Below, one piece after another: positions 1 to 7,464 of a stretch of 64,000 nucleotides of DNA. The notes beneath the pieces are model-generated. The model ran no database searches and was not told the origin of the DNA. It worked only from the letters and a program-made list of their open reading frames with translations. This stretch comes from Leptospira ainazelensis. Lineage in GTDB: Bacteria; Spirochaetota; Leptospiria; Leptospirales; Leptospiraceae. The first letter of the stretch is position 1; each line of letters opens with the position of its first letter. The stretch is from the NCBI RefSeq assembly GCF_016918785.1, contig NZ_JAFFPT010000045.1, forward strand, positions 124,001 through 188,000, written 5' to 3'. The position numbers and the translations under genes are program-made.

Positions 1-590
1 ACGCGGAAAGATACGACGGAGTGTTACTTCCTTTTGATCCTCACAATTTTATTTTCGGAGTCGAGAACGTGATCGGCGGTCGTTATTCTTCCAAGACGGT
101 TCGTTTTGCGGAAGCAAAGCTGAACGACGGACAAAGATTGCTCGCATTCAACGATCTTTTTATCGGACCTTCCTCTCATACTTCCGCTCGTTATAAAATT
201 TCATACGATCAGAATTCTGAAGAACAGTCTTCCAGCGGGATCATCGTTTCCACTCCGGCGGGAAGTACGGGCTGGCTCAGTTCCATATTCAATATGGCTT
301 ACGGAGTTACCGGCCTTTTTGAAAAGGAATTAAAACTCAAACGCCCGGCGCTCCAAGAAGATCAGCTTTTGTTCGCGGTCCGAGAACCGTTCCAGAGCGT
401 TCGAACACAAATCGGAATCACCGCCGGAGTTCTTACTAACAAGTTTCCGCTGACCGTTGAATCTCTGATGCCTTCAGGAGGAGTGATCTTCAGCGACGGG
501 ATCGAATCGGATTATTTGAAATTTAATTCGGGAACGGTCGCGACGATCGGAGTTTCGAAAGAGAGCGCGAAATTAGTTCTGAAGAATTGA
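1..590 (+). CDS. NAD kinase-like protein, 5' end outside the window
   Basis: The reading frame is open from the window edge to the stop at 590, so the true start lies to the left; a GTG at 21 is only an internal codon. The visible part holds the motif STPAGSTGW, which matches the conserved glycine-rich segment in the C-terminal half of the NAD kinase / diacylglycerol kinase-like superfamily. The GGDGT nucleotide-binding motif expected earlier is not in the window. The family phosphorylates NAD or a lipid or sugar substrate in the cytoplasm, and I cannot tell which from this fragment. The next gene starts 139 bp later with its own operator, so this is probably the last gene of its transcript. 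Confidence 0.7.
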   Translation, partial: AERYDGVLLPFDPHNFIFGVENVIGGRYSSKTVRFAEAKLNDGQRLLAFNDLFIGPSSHTSARYKISYDQNSEEQSSSGIIVSTPAGSTGWLSSIFNMAYGVTGLFEKELKLKRPALQEDQLLFAVREPFQSVRTQIGITAGVLTNKFPLTVESLMPSGGVIFSDGIESDYLKFNSGTVATIGVSKESAKLVLKN

Positions 591-692
591 TTCGATAAAA
601 GGAATCTCAATGTTCCGGAAATTTACTCAGAGCTTCTCGAATTAAATCCCGCATAAAAGTTTTATAGAATAGAAAAAAATCGAACCAAAATA

Positions 693-710
693 TAGTTGCC
701 TTGGTAACTA
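693..710. promoter_or_regulatory. MarR operator, copy 1
   Basis: TAGTTGCCTTGGTAACTA is an 18-bp near-palindrome ending 19 bp before the marR-like ATG at 730. Near-identical sites lie at 1696 and 1742, before a gene of the same cluster. Repetition at two positions in one cluster supports an operator for the encoded regulator. Confidence 0.75.
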
Positions 711-729
711 ATAATGTTATATTCGCAAA

Positions 730-1167
730 ATGGTTTCAGTAAAGGACGCGTACGGATTCTTAATCGTAAGATCCAATCGCCTGTTTCGATTGCACTTCCA
801 AAGATTCTGTCAACGTAACGATATCGATATCAGTCAAGAACAATGGTTTTTGTTGAATAAGATCGCGCAGAGCGAGGGATTGACTCAAGGTGATTTGACG
901 GATGATTTATTCGGAGATAAGCCGAACATTTCTCGTATGGTTGAGAAGATGGAACAAAAAGGTTGGATAAAAAGAGTAAACGATCCGGAAGACCATCGAA
1001 TCTTGCGCCTTCATCTTACCAAAAAAGGAAATGCGACTCATGAAAAGATGACAAACATAGTCGGGGAAGAACGAAGTAAAATCTATTCAGGTTTAAGTTC
1101 GAAAGACTTCAAAGAATTCGAAAGAATCATCGGAATCTTAGAGAAGAACCTTTTGGAGAATTTATAG
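730..1167 (+). CDS. MarR family transcriptional regulator
   Basis: This 145-residue protein has the usual MarR length and layout. An N-terminal helix (about residues 5-30) is followed by a winged helix-turn-helix at about 35-100. It includes LTQGDLTDDL and the recognition segment KPNISRMVEKMEQKGW, then the wing motif DPEDHR. The C-terminal helix would complete the dimer interface. MarR proteins repress neighbouring genes and are released by small ligands or oxidation. The palindrome at 693-710 next to its start and two copies at 1696-1759 suggest that it represses itself and the downstream NTF2-like gene. The RidA-like gene starts 25 bp after its stop and is probably co-transcribed. Confidence 0.9.
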   Translation: MVSVKDAYGFLIVRSNRLFRLHFQRFCQRNDIDISQEQWFLLNKIAQSEGLTQGDLTDDLFGDKPNISRMVEKMEQKGWIKRVNDPEDHRILRLHLTKKGNATHEKMTNIVGEERSKIYSGLSSKDFKEFERIIGILEKNLLENL

Positions 1168-1192
1168 GAGTGCACTTGCGATTCTAATAAAA

Positions 1193-1681
1193 ATGAAAAA
1201 GATAATCAATCATGCGATTACCTTGTGGATGATACCGTTCTGGACGTTGATTCTCGATTGCGGTTTTGTTTCTCATAAACAACACCGAGCGATTCGTTCG
1301 GCCGAGGTCTACAATACGGCGGAATACGGATTTTCTCAGGGAATCATCACGGATTCACCTAAAACAATTTATCTATCAGGCATCGTAGGCTGGAACAAAA
1401 AGAGAGGACTTCCGGATCCGAATCGTTTCGAAACACAGACAATCCAGATTTTCGAAAATCTAAAACTCCTATTGAAATCGGAAAATGCGACTCTGGACGA
1501 TGTTCTGCGTCTTGAAGTTTTTATCGTAGGAATCGATACGAACAAACTAAAGGAGTATTCAAAGATCTCTGCGCAATTTTTTAATTCGGGACATAAGCCT
1601 GCTTCTACAGTGATCGGGGTCGAAGCGCTTTCGAGAGAAGGTCTTTTAATTGAAATTCAAGCGACGGCTTCGATCCGTTGA
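1193..1681 (+). CDS. RidA/YjgF-like protein with N-terminal export-type segment
   Basis: Residues about 35-162 align with the RidA (YjgF/YER057c/UK114) fold, including the closing segment EGLLIEIQATASI. RidA enzymes hydrolyse reactive enamines and imines using a conserved arginine in a PAR motif. Here the segment reads KPASTV, so the arginine is replaced by Ser138, which points to a Rid subgroup without classical deaminase activity. The first 23 residues are hydrophobic after MKKI and end at Cys23, resembling a signal or lipoprotein leader, although aspartate just before the cysteine is unusual. The gene follows marR by 25 bp. Function beyond the fold is unknown. Confidence 0.8.
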   Translation: MKKIINHAITLWMIPFWTLILDCGFVSHKQHRAIRSAEVYNTAEYGFSQGIITDSPKTIYLSGIVGWNKKRGLPDPNRFETQTIQIFENLKLLLKSENATLDDVLRLEVFIVGIDTNKLKEYSKISAQFFNSGHKPASTVIGVEALSREGLLIEIQATASIR

Positions 1682-1695
1682 TTTTTTATTAAAAA

Positions 1696-1713
1696 TAGTT
1701 GCCATGGAAACTA
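1696..1713. promoter_or_regulatory. MarR operator, copy 2
   Basis: TAGTTGCCATGGAAACTA matches copy 1 at most positions and lies 14 bp after the RidA-like stop codon. With copy 3, which starts 46 bp later, it forms a double operator upstream of the gene at 1789. Confidence 0.7.
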
Positions 1714-1741
1714 TACGATTCCTAAGATGGAAAGCGTTAAA

Positions 1742-1759
1742 TAGTTGCCATAGCAACGT
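1742..1759. promoter_or_regulatory. MarR operator, copy 3
   Basis: TAGTTGCCATAGCAACGT keeps the left half-site exactly and most of the right half-site. It ends 29 bp before the ATG at 1789, a repressor-like position over the promoter or leader. Confidence 0.7.
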
Positions 1760-1788
1760 ATTAAGAGGAAAATTTTATAGGAGTAGGT

Positions 1789-2211
1789 ATGAAACTAATT
1801 CAGTTTTTAACGACCATTTTTATGACGACGGCAATTTTCGCCAATAACGAGGAGGCTTCTTTAAAAAAGCAAATCCATGAATTCGTAAAGGCGGGTGATG
1901 AAAGAAACACGGATAAATTGGAGAACGTTCTGCATAAGGATTTTCGCCTCTATGCGTTCGTAGGCAATTCAAATCAGCCTTGGGAAATGAATCGGGAAGG
2001 TTATCTGGGTGCTTTGAAAGAAGGAAAAATCGGAGGGAAGCCGAGGACGTTGAGCATAACTTCCTTGAAAAACGAAGGAAATCTTGCTTATGCGACGTTG
2101 GTAATGAAATCCAGTGAAATGAGTTTCGTTGTCAATCAGCAGTGGGTCAAAACGGAATCCGGCTGGAGACTTCTGCAGGATTTAGCGAACGCGCAAGTGT
2201 TAAAAAAATAA
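1789..2211 (+). CDS. Secreted NTF2/SnoaL-like protein
   Basis: This 140-residue protein starts at an ATG with a good ribosome-binding site (GGAG, 8 bp upstream). The first 18 residues form a signal peptide with likely cleavage after AIFA, placing it in the periplasm. The rest resembles a small cone-shaped NTF2/SnoaL-like (DUF4440-type) domain: an N-terminal helix with KKQIHEFVKAGDERN, a central RTLSITSLKNEGNLAYA strand pair, and a closing W-K-T-E-x-G-W-R segment typical of the family. Such proteins bind small ligands or act as minor enzymes; no catalytic residue can be assigned. Two operator copies just upstream suggest MarR control. Confidence 0.75.
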   Translation: MKLIQFLTTIFMTTAIFANNEEASLKKQIHEFVKAGDERNTDKLENVLHKDFRLYAFVGNSNQPWEMNREGYLGALKEGKIGGKPRTLSITSLKNEGNLAYATLVMKSSEMSFVVNQQWVKTESGWRLLQDLANAQVLKK

Positions 2212-2231
2212 TCGAAAGAAGTAATTTTGAA

Positions 2232-2262
2232 TCGGGGTCGATTCTTATTGCAACGACCCCGA
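2232..2262. terminator. Hairpin between convergent genes
   Basis: TCGGGGTCG and CGACCCCGA form a perfect 9-bp stem around a 13-nt loop, just past the NTF2-like gene and facing the minus-strand gene that ends at 2386. There is no long T run, so this may be a bidirectional or structure-only terminator. Confidence 0.55.
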
Positions 2263-2385
2263 CAATTCCCGATCGCTTAATCGGTCCCACCGCGGAGCGT
2301 TACTTTTCATTCTTTCCGTTTCCGAATTTTAAGATCGCTTTATGAAACGGAAGATAACAGATTGTAGAAAGCCCTTTGAGGGACG

Positions 2386-2670
2386 TTATCTCTCTTTCCC
2401 ATTAGGAAAGGATTGATTTTTCCAAATTCTATAATCCTCTTTCAGACAATTTCCACAAGGCCTGAATCCGTTTTTTTCCGCACTTGTCTTTGAAGAGAAG
2501 AACACACGATTCACTTTTTTCATTCTTTTACCGGAGCTACAATTCAGTTTCCCGTAAATCCTCAGACGAAGATTTCCTCCGAAACGTATATTCAAATTTC
2601 GGATTTCTTTTCTCAAACGGATTTCATCTATTTCGGTATGGCGAATCATTAGTTCAACTTTTAGCATCAT
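2386..2670 (-). CDS. Stand-alone Ada-type zinc-binding domain protein
   Basis: This protein of about 94 residues resembles the N-terminal metal-binding domain of the Ada DNA repair protein. The recognisable part is RVFFSSKTSAEKNGFRPCGNC, matching the Ada pattern of a phenylalanine pair, an alanine helix and GFRPCxxC. One further cysteine sits in KLNCSSGK, where Ada has a CxxxC pair; the second is not present, so zinc binding may use another ligand or be altered. In Ada this domain takes methyl groups from DNA phosphotriesters. The gene overlaps the end of the upstream 2OG-Fe(II) oxygenase by 17 bp, which implies translational coupling and a joint role in alkylation damage. The start is uncertain; the residue-8 Met is an alternative. 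Confidence 0.65.
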   Translation of the reverse strand: MMLKVELMIRHTEIDEIRLRKEIRNLNIRFGGNLRLRIYGKLNCSSGKRMKKVNRVFFSSKTSAEKNGFRPCGNCLKEDYRIWKNQSFPNGKER

Positions 2671-3421
2671 GGAAAATGATGCCTAACGTGTGTCGTTCTC
2701 CGCGATGAATTTCGCTTACACCGTGTTTCATATGAGCGCGATAATATCCTTTCTTCCCTTTAGCAGGTCTGAAATTCGTCGCGAAAAAAATCATATCTCC
2801 TTGCTCCGGTTTTAACACGATCGCTTTGGATTGAGCTCTCGGAATCGATTGAGTTATCACAAACTCGCCGCCGCAGTAGTCTTGATCCGGTTGATTTAAA
2901 AAGATGGCAGCTTGTATCGGAAAATAAACTTCTCCATAAAGATCCTGATGTAAGGTATTGAATCCGCCGGTTCCGTATTTTAAAATCAAACAGGTAGGTT
3001 TTGTTTGTTCGTTATCGTGACAGATTTTTCTGAGTTCTGAACATTGGTCCGGAAATTTCTTTCCGATACTCAATAAGTTCATCCAGGAGTTTGCAATCGG
3101 GGATAAATACGGATAAATATTTTCTCTTAGGATTTGTATCCAATCGGGCAACGGATCATCAAAATACTTATATTCTCCCAATCCGAATCTAAATCTTTCC
3201 ATCGTAACCGTTTTACGATACAATCTAGATTGATCATAGAGTTGAATACAACTTTTGCATTCGGAAACGGAAATGAACTTCGGAACGGTTACAAATCCTT
3301 TTTCATGCAGCTCTTTTGTTACATAAGACCAATCTATTTTTTTGATCTTAGAATGGATTGAAATCCCGGAATCGGATACGAAAACCTGTGAACGATTTTT
3401 CATTCGAAAATTATATTTCAC
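2654..3421 (-). CDS. 2OG-Fe(II) oxygenase of the DUF2086/PF09859 type
   Basis: This 255-residue protein matches a bacterial non-heme iron, 2-oxoglutarate-dependent dioxygenase family. The family is described as acting on damaged DNA, by analogy with AlkB. The conserved core is LKYGTGGFNTLHQDLYGE, with iron ligands His158 and Asp160, then GGEFVIT, a QGDMIFF strand, and HMKHGVSEIHRGERHTLG with a distal His233 and the Arg243-His244 region expected to bind 2-oxoglutarate. Earlier conserved family segments (GLGEYKYF, LPDWIQ, YPYLSPIANSWM) are also present. It overlaps an Ada-like zinc-binding gene, which supports DNA or nucleotide repair rather than proline hydroxylation. The exact substrate is not established. 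Confidence 0.85.
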   Translation of the reverse strand: MKYNFRMKNRSQVFVSDSGISIHSKIKKIDWSYVTKELHEKGFVTVPKFISVSECKSCIQLYDQSRLYRKTVTMERFRFGLGEYKYFDDPLPDWIQILRENIYPYLSPIANSWMNLLSIGKKFPDQCSELRKICHDNEQTKPTCLILKYGTGGFNTLHQDLYGEVYFPIQAAIFLNQPDQDYCGGEFVITQSIPRAQSKAIVLKPEQGDMIFFATNFRPAKGKKGYYRAHMKHGVSEIHRGERHTLGIIFHDAKS

Positions 3422-3502
3422 TGAGCGGTTTTCGAAAACCCGATTCTTGCTTTTAGCGTGAAAACTCGGTCTAACGTTGAAAAATTCTACCGAGCGAACG
3501 AA

Positions 3503-3522
3503 GAGGCTTCATCGAAAGCCTC
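3503..3522. terminator. Hairpin after the membrane-protein pair
   Basis: GAGGCTT and AAGCCTC form a 7-bp stem with a 6-nt loop between the minus-strand gene ending at 3555 and the oxygenase start at 3421. No T run follows, so it is a weak terminator candidate. Confidence 0.4.
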
Positions 3523-3554
3523 GATGGAAATTTTCGCTTTTTTCCGAATACCGT

Positions 3555-4010
3555 TCAATTTGTTTGAAAAGAGGATTCCTGTTTCACCTTATATCCCAGA
3601 AAGAAAAGAATGAGCCCTCTCAGGGAATCCAGAAACAAAGGATATAACGTTCCGAAAAAAATCCACTGATACAATCCGATGATAAGAAGGTAAAAACAGA
3701 AAGGAACGAGCCAGACGAAAAAATTCATTTTCCCATCCGCTAAAAGAAAGAAGGAACGAACTTGAGAAAAAATGAATATTATCGCGGCAAAAATACTGAA
3801 CATATCCATTGAAAAAAATTCGTTCCCGTTTACGGCTTTAGGTATCGCGATCGAATAGGCGTAGACGGTTCCGATCGAAATGGAAAGAAGGATAAGAATC
3901 AAAAGAATCCATTTCAGCGGAGAGTGATTTCGATTTTTTACAGGCGAAGTCAGAAATGATAGAATTGTAATGCTCATAAAAAGAAGAAGAGTCTGGTAAA
4001 AAAGATTCAT
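3555..4010 (-). CDS. Small integral membrane protein, unknown
   Basis: The 151 residues form about five hydrophobic segments separated by short polar loops (for example SPVKNRNHSPLKW), and there is no recognisable catalytic motif. The start codon overlaps the stop of the preceding membrane-protein gene by 4 bp (ATGA), so the two are translationally coupled and may form one complex. No family could be named. The order with the upstream AraC-type regulator suggests co-regulation. Confidence 0.65.
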   Translation of the reverse strand: MNLFYQTLLLFMSITILSFLTSPVKNRNHSPLKWILLILILLSISIGTVYAYSIAIPKAVNGNEFFSMDMFSIFAAIIFIFSQVRSFFLLADGKMNFFVWLVPFCFYLLIIGLYQWIFFGTLYPLFLDSLRGLILFFLGYKVKQESSFQTN

Positions 4011-4633
4011 GATTGACGTTCCTTTGTTACAAGTTTAGTCGCAAACGCGATGAAAAAGATTCCGATTGCCGAAATATAAAGAAAAAGATCGAATCTTGGC
4101 ATTCCAAGAAGATTCCCGGTTTTTCCGATCCAAATTCCGTCTACGATAAAGAGCAACGCTCCTGCTAAAATGAACATCGCCGAGTTTTTTAGATCCTTTT
4201 CCAAAGGACTTCGTTTTAAAATATTCGCGGAAGAAACGATCAAAACTGCCGAGGTCGCGACTCCTATCGCGAGTTTATAAATTCCGCTTAAACCGAGAAC
4301 ATGGGATAAAATCGACAATGTGATAAGCGTCAGTAATAGTATTGAGTTTATCTTATTATCAAATTGAAAGCCTGTGGAAATCGAAAAAAAGGGTAAGCAC
4401 AAAAGGGGGAATGCGATTTCCTGCGCGGCGTGTTTTAACACAGAATGAATTCCTTCCGTATAAGAAGGGGAAAAGGCAATCAATCCGTATAAAAAAGCGG
4501 TGAGCGAAATCGTAAAAAAACCGAAACTGACCAATCTCCATTTTGCCGATCCAATTAGAGTCCAAAAGCCGTATGCCGCCGAGAGGCCTACCGGGATGTC
4601 TGCGATTGCAGTGCTGATTTTAAATTCTTCCAT
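4007..4633 (-). CDS. Integral membrane protein, unknown
   Basis: The 208-residue protein is mostly hydrophobic, with about seven predicted membrane helices. Its polar start (MEEFKISTAIADIP) leads into GLSAAYGFWTLIG, and the last helix is followed by ATKLVTKERQS. The layout recalls seven-helix proteins of unknown role, and no known motif was found. It is followed with a 4-bp overlap by a second membrane protein, and lies 71 bp downstream of an AraC-type regulator on the same strand, so the three may form one transcript. Confidence 0.65.
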   Translation of the reverse strand: MEEFKISTAIADIPVGLSAAYGFWTLIGSAKWRLVSFGFFTISLTAFLYGLIAFSPSYTEGIHSVLKHAAQEIAFPLLCLPFFSISTGFQFDNKINSILLLTLITLSILSHVLGLSGIYKLAIGVATSAVLIVSSANILKRSPLEKDLKNSAMFILAGALLFIVDGIWIGKTGNLLGMPRFDLFLYISAIGIFFIAFATKLVTKERQS

Positions 4634-4704
4634 ACGAATACCTCGATAGAAATGTATCTCATTTTTAGAGGTTGTTCCTATCGTGTTCTAACATGGGAAT
4701 GGTT

Positions 4705-5793
4705 TTAAGTTTTTTCCTTGAGAATCGATTTTCTAAATTGGTTCGGAGTTACTTTTTCTTCCTCTAAAAAAACTCTATGGAAGGTTGTAAGGGAGTTGAA
4801 TCCCACTTCGAGTGCGATCGTAAGGACGGTACGTTTTGGATCTTGGATTAGAATTTGTTTTGCTTCCCGGATACGGAATAGATTTATCCATCGATTGAAA
4901 GAATTTTTCAGCGTATCGTTCAGATATTCGGATAGCTGATGTGTGGAAAGTCCTGAAATTTTCGCGACGTCCGCGATTCTTAAATTTTCGTTTCTATAGA
5001 CACGATCGATTTCCATAATTCTATCCAGAATTTTTGCTATCTCTTTAGGATCTTTTCCGTGAAGATAAGTTCTTCTGTGCTCCGGATTCTGAGCCTCCGA
5101 TCTAAGATACTCGGTCAGTTTCGGATAGAGTTGTCCGGTCGAATGTACGATAAAAACGACGAAGGATGCGATGAGAGAAGAATATTGTAATGTCCGATAA
5201 ATTTCCAAGATCGATAGTAATGATAGAATTACCGAAATAAGCGAGATTCCTAATATAGAAAGAGCGAAAATTTTTCTTTTTTCCAATAGGGATCCGATCT
5301 TGAATCGAATTAGGATTTGAAAAAAAGAAAATAGGATATAGATGATAATCGAAATATTGCTCAGAGACAGGACAATCCTAAAATTTCCCCGATTTTGAAG
5401 GGAGACGATACCGTAAAAATTTTCCTTCGGAAAGAATTCAGTTTGATATACAAGGAGAATCAAAAAATAAAAAAATCCCGGAATGAAGTTCCAAAAAACT
5501 TTCGGCGAAAAACGCGGTAGTGGACGAGGGTCTAAAATACCTTGAATATAAAGATAGAGCAAAGGTCCGAGAAAGAACAGGAGAGGAACGTGGACTGCAG
5601 TAAAAACTCCGATTTCATTTTTGAAAACTCCCTGAATGAGAAGAATGAGGTAGAGTTGAGAGAATCCAAAACAAAGATAGAGCAAAGAAGTGTAGATGGA
5701 TTCCCGAATTCTAAACTTAAGAAGTTGGATCGATCCAATCCAAATGGAAAGAATGCTTACAAACTTCGCAAATTCCAAAAGTATCAGTTCCAC
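4705..5793 (-). CDS. Membrane-anchored AraC family regulator
   Basis: This 362-residue protein has an N-terminal half of about seven hydrophobic helices (residues 1-225) joined by a hinge (GKDPKEIAKILDRIMEID) to a C-terminal AraC DNA-binding domain. The latter shows both helix-turn-helix units: LRIADVAKISGLSTHQLSEY and ILIQDPKRTVLTIALEVGFN, followed by TTFHRVF and TPNQFR. This membrane-plus-AraC design is common in leptospires and is thought to sense an envelope or lipid signal. It is the first gene of a run with two membrane proteins that may be its targets or partners. Confidence 0.85.
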   Translation of the reverse strand: MELILLEFAKFVSILSIWIGSIQLLKFRIRESIYTSLLYLCFGFSQLYLILLIQGVFKNEIGVFTAVHVPLLFFLGPLLYLYIQGILDPRPLPRFSPKVFWNFIPGFFYFLILLVYQTEFFPKENFYGIVSLQNRGNFRIVLSLSNISIIIYILFSFFQILIRFKIGSLLEKRKIFALSILGISLISVILSLLSILEIYRTLQYSSLIASFVVFIVHSTGQLYPKLTEYLRSEAQNPEHRRTYLHGKDPKEIAKILDRIMEIDRVYRNENLRIADVAKISGLSTHQLSEYLNDTLKNSFNRWINLFRIREAKQILIQDPKRTVLTIALEVGFNSLTTFHRVFLEEEKVTPNQFRKSILKEKT

Positions 5794-6132
5794 AAATTCA
5801 TTTGTGGAAGAGCTTCTTAAAAAAGAAATATATTATTTCAAAAATAAACGATGGCGGGAGAGTTTTAGAGTTTCTAAAAGAATCGATACAAAAGGAAGAT
5901 AGAATCGACAAGATTTTAGAACTTTGTTTTCAGTTTTAAAAAATCGAATTTCCTTTTTGGCCGCCGTTTTGCCATTTTTTTTATGTCCTGAAATTTCGAT
6001 TTTTTAACCGGTTCTTGTTGCCGAGGATTCAGATCTTTTTTTCTAACTCGCAAGGTTTAAGAAAAAAGCCGGCTTCAGTCGAAACTGCCCTTTTTGAAAA
6101 TTTTTGGAATTTTAGAATTGACGGAATTGGAT

Positions 6133-6152
6133 ATATCGTTAATTTTAGATAT
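6133..6152. promoter_or_regulatory. ArsR-type operator, copy 1
   Basis: ATATCGTTAATTTTAGATAT has perfect outer half-sites (ATATC/GATAT) around a symmetric AATT centre. It ends 6 bp before the likely start of the ArsR regulator and is 18/20 identical to a second copy at 6471, before the next gene. This position predicts autorepression. Confidence 0.75.
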
Positions 6153-6158
6153 GTAAAT

Positions 6159-6455
6159 ATGAAAAAAAATCAAGGATTGGATGCGGAAGTTCAAGAATTT
6201 TTATCGGCTTTAGCGAGTGAAACCCGGCAAACCCTTCTCTTATCTTTTACGGATGGAAAAGAGAAAACCGTCGGAGAACTCGTTGAAATTTCCGGTTTAG
6301 GACAATCCACAATTTCCACTCATCTGAATCAGCTGAAAAAAGGCGGAATTCTGATTAGAAGAAAATTGGGAAAGGAAGTCTATTATAAACCGAACCGGGA
6401 GAAAATTTTGGAACATTTATCCAAATTGTCGGGATATCTTCGCGGATGTTGTTGA
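6159..6455 (+). CDS. ArsR/SmtB-type transcriptional regulator
   Basis: From the ATG at 6159 the protein is 98 residues, the usual ArsR length; the frame is open further upstream (ATG-like start near 6015), but that extension is non-conserved and would run through the operator. The winged helix-turn-helix is clear: LSALASETRQTLLL, TVGELVEISGLGQSTISTHL and NQLKKGGILIRRKLGKEVYY. The classic metal-binding ELCVCD box is absent. Instead the chain ends in Gly-Cys-Cys (Cys97, Cys98), a possible soft-metal or redox sensing site. Matching operators before this gene and before the fatty acid hydroxylase indicate that it controls both. Confidence 0.85.
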   Translation: MKKNQGLDAEVQEFLSALASETRQTLLLSFTDGKEKTVGELVEISGLGQSTISTHLNQLKKGGILIRRKLGKEVYYKPNREKILEHLSKLSGYLRGCC

Positions 6456-6470
6456 TTTTTTTTATTTATC

Positions 6471-6490
6471 AAATCGTTAAATTTAGATAT
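6471..6490. promoter_or_regulatory. ArsR-type operator, copy 2
   Basis: AAATCGTTAAATTTAGATAT repeats copy 1 with two differences and ends 16 bp before the ATG of the hydroxylase gene at 6507, next to its ribosome-binding site AGGAG. Confidence 0.75.
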
Positions 6491-6506
6491 TTAGGAGTGT
6501 AGATTT

Positions 6507-7367
6507 ATGTCGTTTTTAAAAAATTCAGTTAAACGGCTTGGATTTCCGATTTTATTTTTTTCTTTGGTCTGGATTTTATTTCGATATCCAGGCAATGTTT
6601 GGATCGGATACGGATTCGTTTCCTTTTTGGTTTTTTTGGGGATTCTTTTGGAACGATTTCTTCCGTTTGAGAAAGAATGGAACAAAAAAGATTACGATCG
6701 AAAATCGGATTTTGTTTTCTTTTTGATTCAACCGATCTTAGCGCCTCTGACGGGAAGTTTGGTCGCACTTGCTACGATTCAATTTATGAAATACTTTGAG
6801 ATTTCTTCTCCCGATTTACAGGATACGTCCTTAATCTTTCAAGTTATTCTGGGTATGACTTTATCGGGATTGATTCCTTATTGGCTTCACCGATTTGCAC
6901 ACGTCGGAGACGGTTTTTTGTGGAGAGCGCACTCGATTCATCATTCTCCCAAGAAATTATATTGGATGAACGCATTTCGTTCTCATCCTTTCAACACGAT
7001 TTGGAATACCGCGGGTTTATTGTTGCCTTCCGTAATTCTCGGTATGCACACGGATGCGGTTTTGATAGTCGGTTTGTTGAATAACTTCGTATCGATTTTT
7101 AATCATATGAATATCGATTTCCGTTTAGGATTTTTAAATAAGATTTTTAATATGAACGAACTACATCGCTGGCATCATTCCGAAATTCCATCCGAAGGAA
7201 ATAATAATTACAGCGCGGGAGCTTTTGCGATTTGGGATCATATTTTCGGATCCTACTTTCTTCCTAGTAAGAAAATGAATCCTCAATCCGTGGGTTTATT
7301 CAAGCCGGAAGCTTATCCTTCCGGATCCTTGATCAAACAATTTTTGTTTCCGATTTGTAAGTGTTAA
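6507..7367 (+). CDS. Sterol desaturase / fatty acid hydroxylase family membrane protein
   Basis: The 286-residue protein has several membrane helices and the full set of histidine clusters that bind the di-iron centre of this superfamily: HRFAH, HSIHH, FNHMN and HRWHH. Such enzymes hydroxylate or desaturate lipids at the membrane using oxygen. The start at 6507 has an AGGAG site 12 bp upstream. An ArsR-type operator directly before the gene, matching the one before the ArsR regulator, makes it the probable regulatory target. Substrate cannot be deduced; leptospires make no sterols from scratch as far as I know, so a fatty acyl, carotenoid-like or ether lipid substrate is more likely. Confidence 0.85.
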   Translation: MSFLKNSVKRLGFPILFFSLVWILFRYPGNVWIGYGFVSFLVFLGILLERFLPFEKEWNKKDYDRKSDFVFFLIQPILAPLTGSLVALATIQFMKYFEISSPDLQDTSLIFQVILGMTLSGLIPYWLHRFAHVGDGFLWRAHSIHHSPKKLYWMNAFRSHPFNTIWNTAGLLLPSVILGMHTDAVLIVGLLNNFVSIFNHMNIDFRLGFLNKIFNMNELHRWHHSEIPSEGNNNYSAGAFAIWDHIFGSYFLPSKKMNPQSVGLFKPEAYPSGSLIKQFLFPICKC

Positions 7368-7380
7368 TAAATTCTTTTAT

Positions 7381-7409
7381 ATTCGAGAGAAGAGGCGCCT
7401 CTCTCGAAT
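7381..7409. terminator. Large inverted repeat after the hydroxylase gene
   Basis: ATTCGAGAG...CTCGAAT surrounds a central GAGGCGCCTC, giving an almost perfect stem with one unpaired A, 13 bp after the stop codon. The position fits a terminator, but no T run follows; it may instead be a processing hairpin before the next gene. Confidence 0.45.
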
Positions 7410-7464
7410 GGGAAAAACACGCAAGGGTTTCTAAGCCGTTTGTTGTAAGAATCGTTCAAAGACC

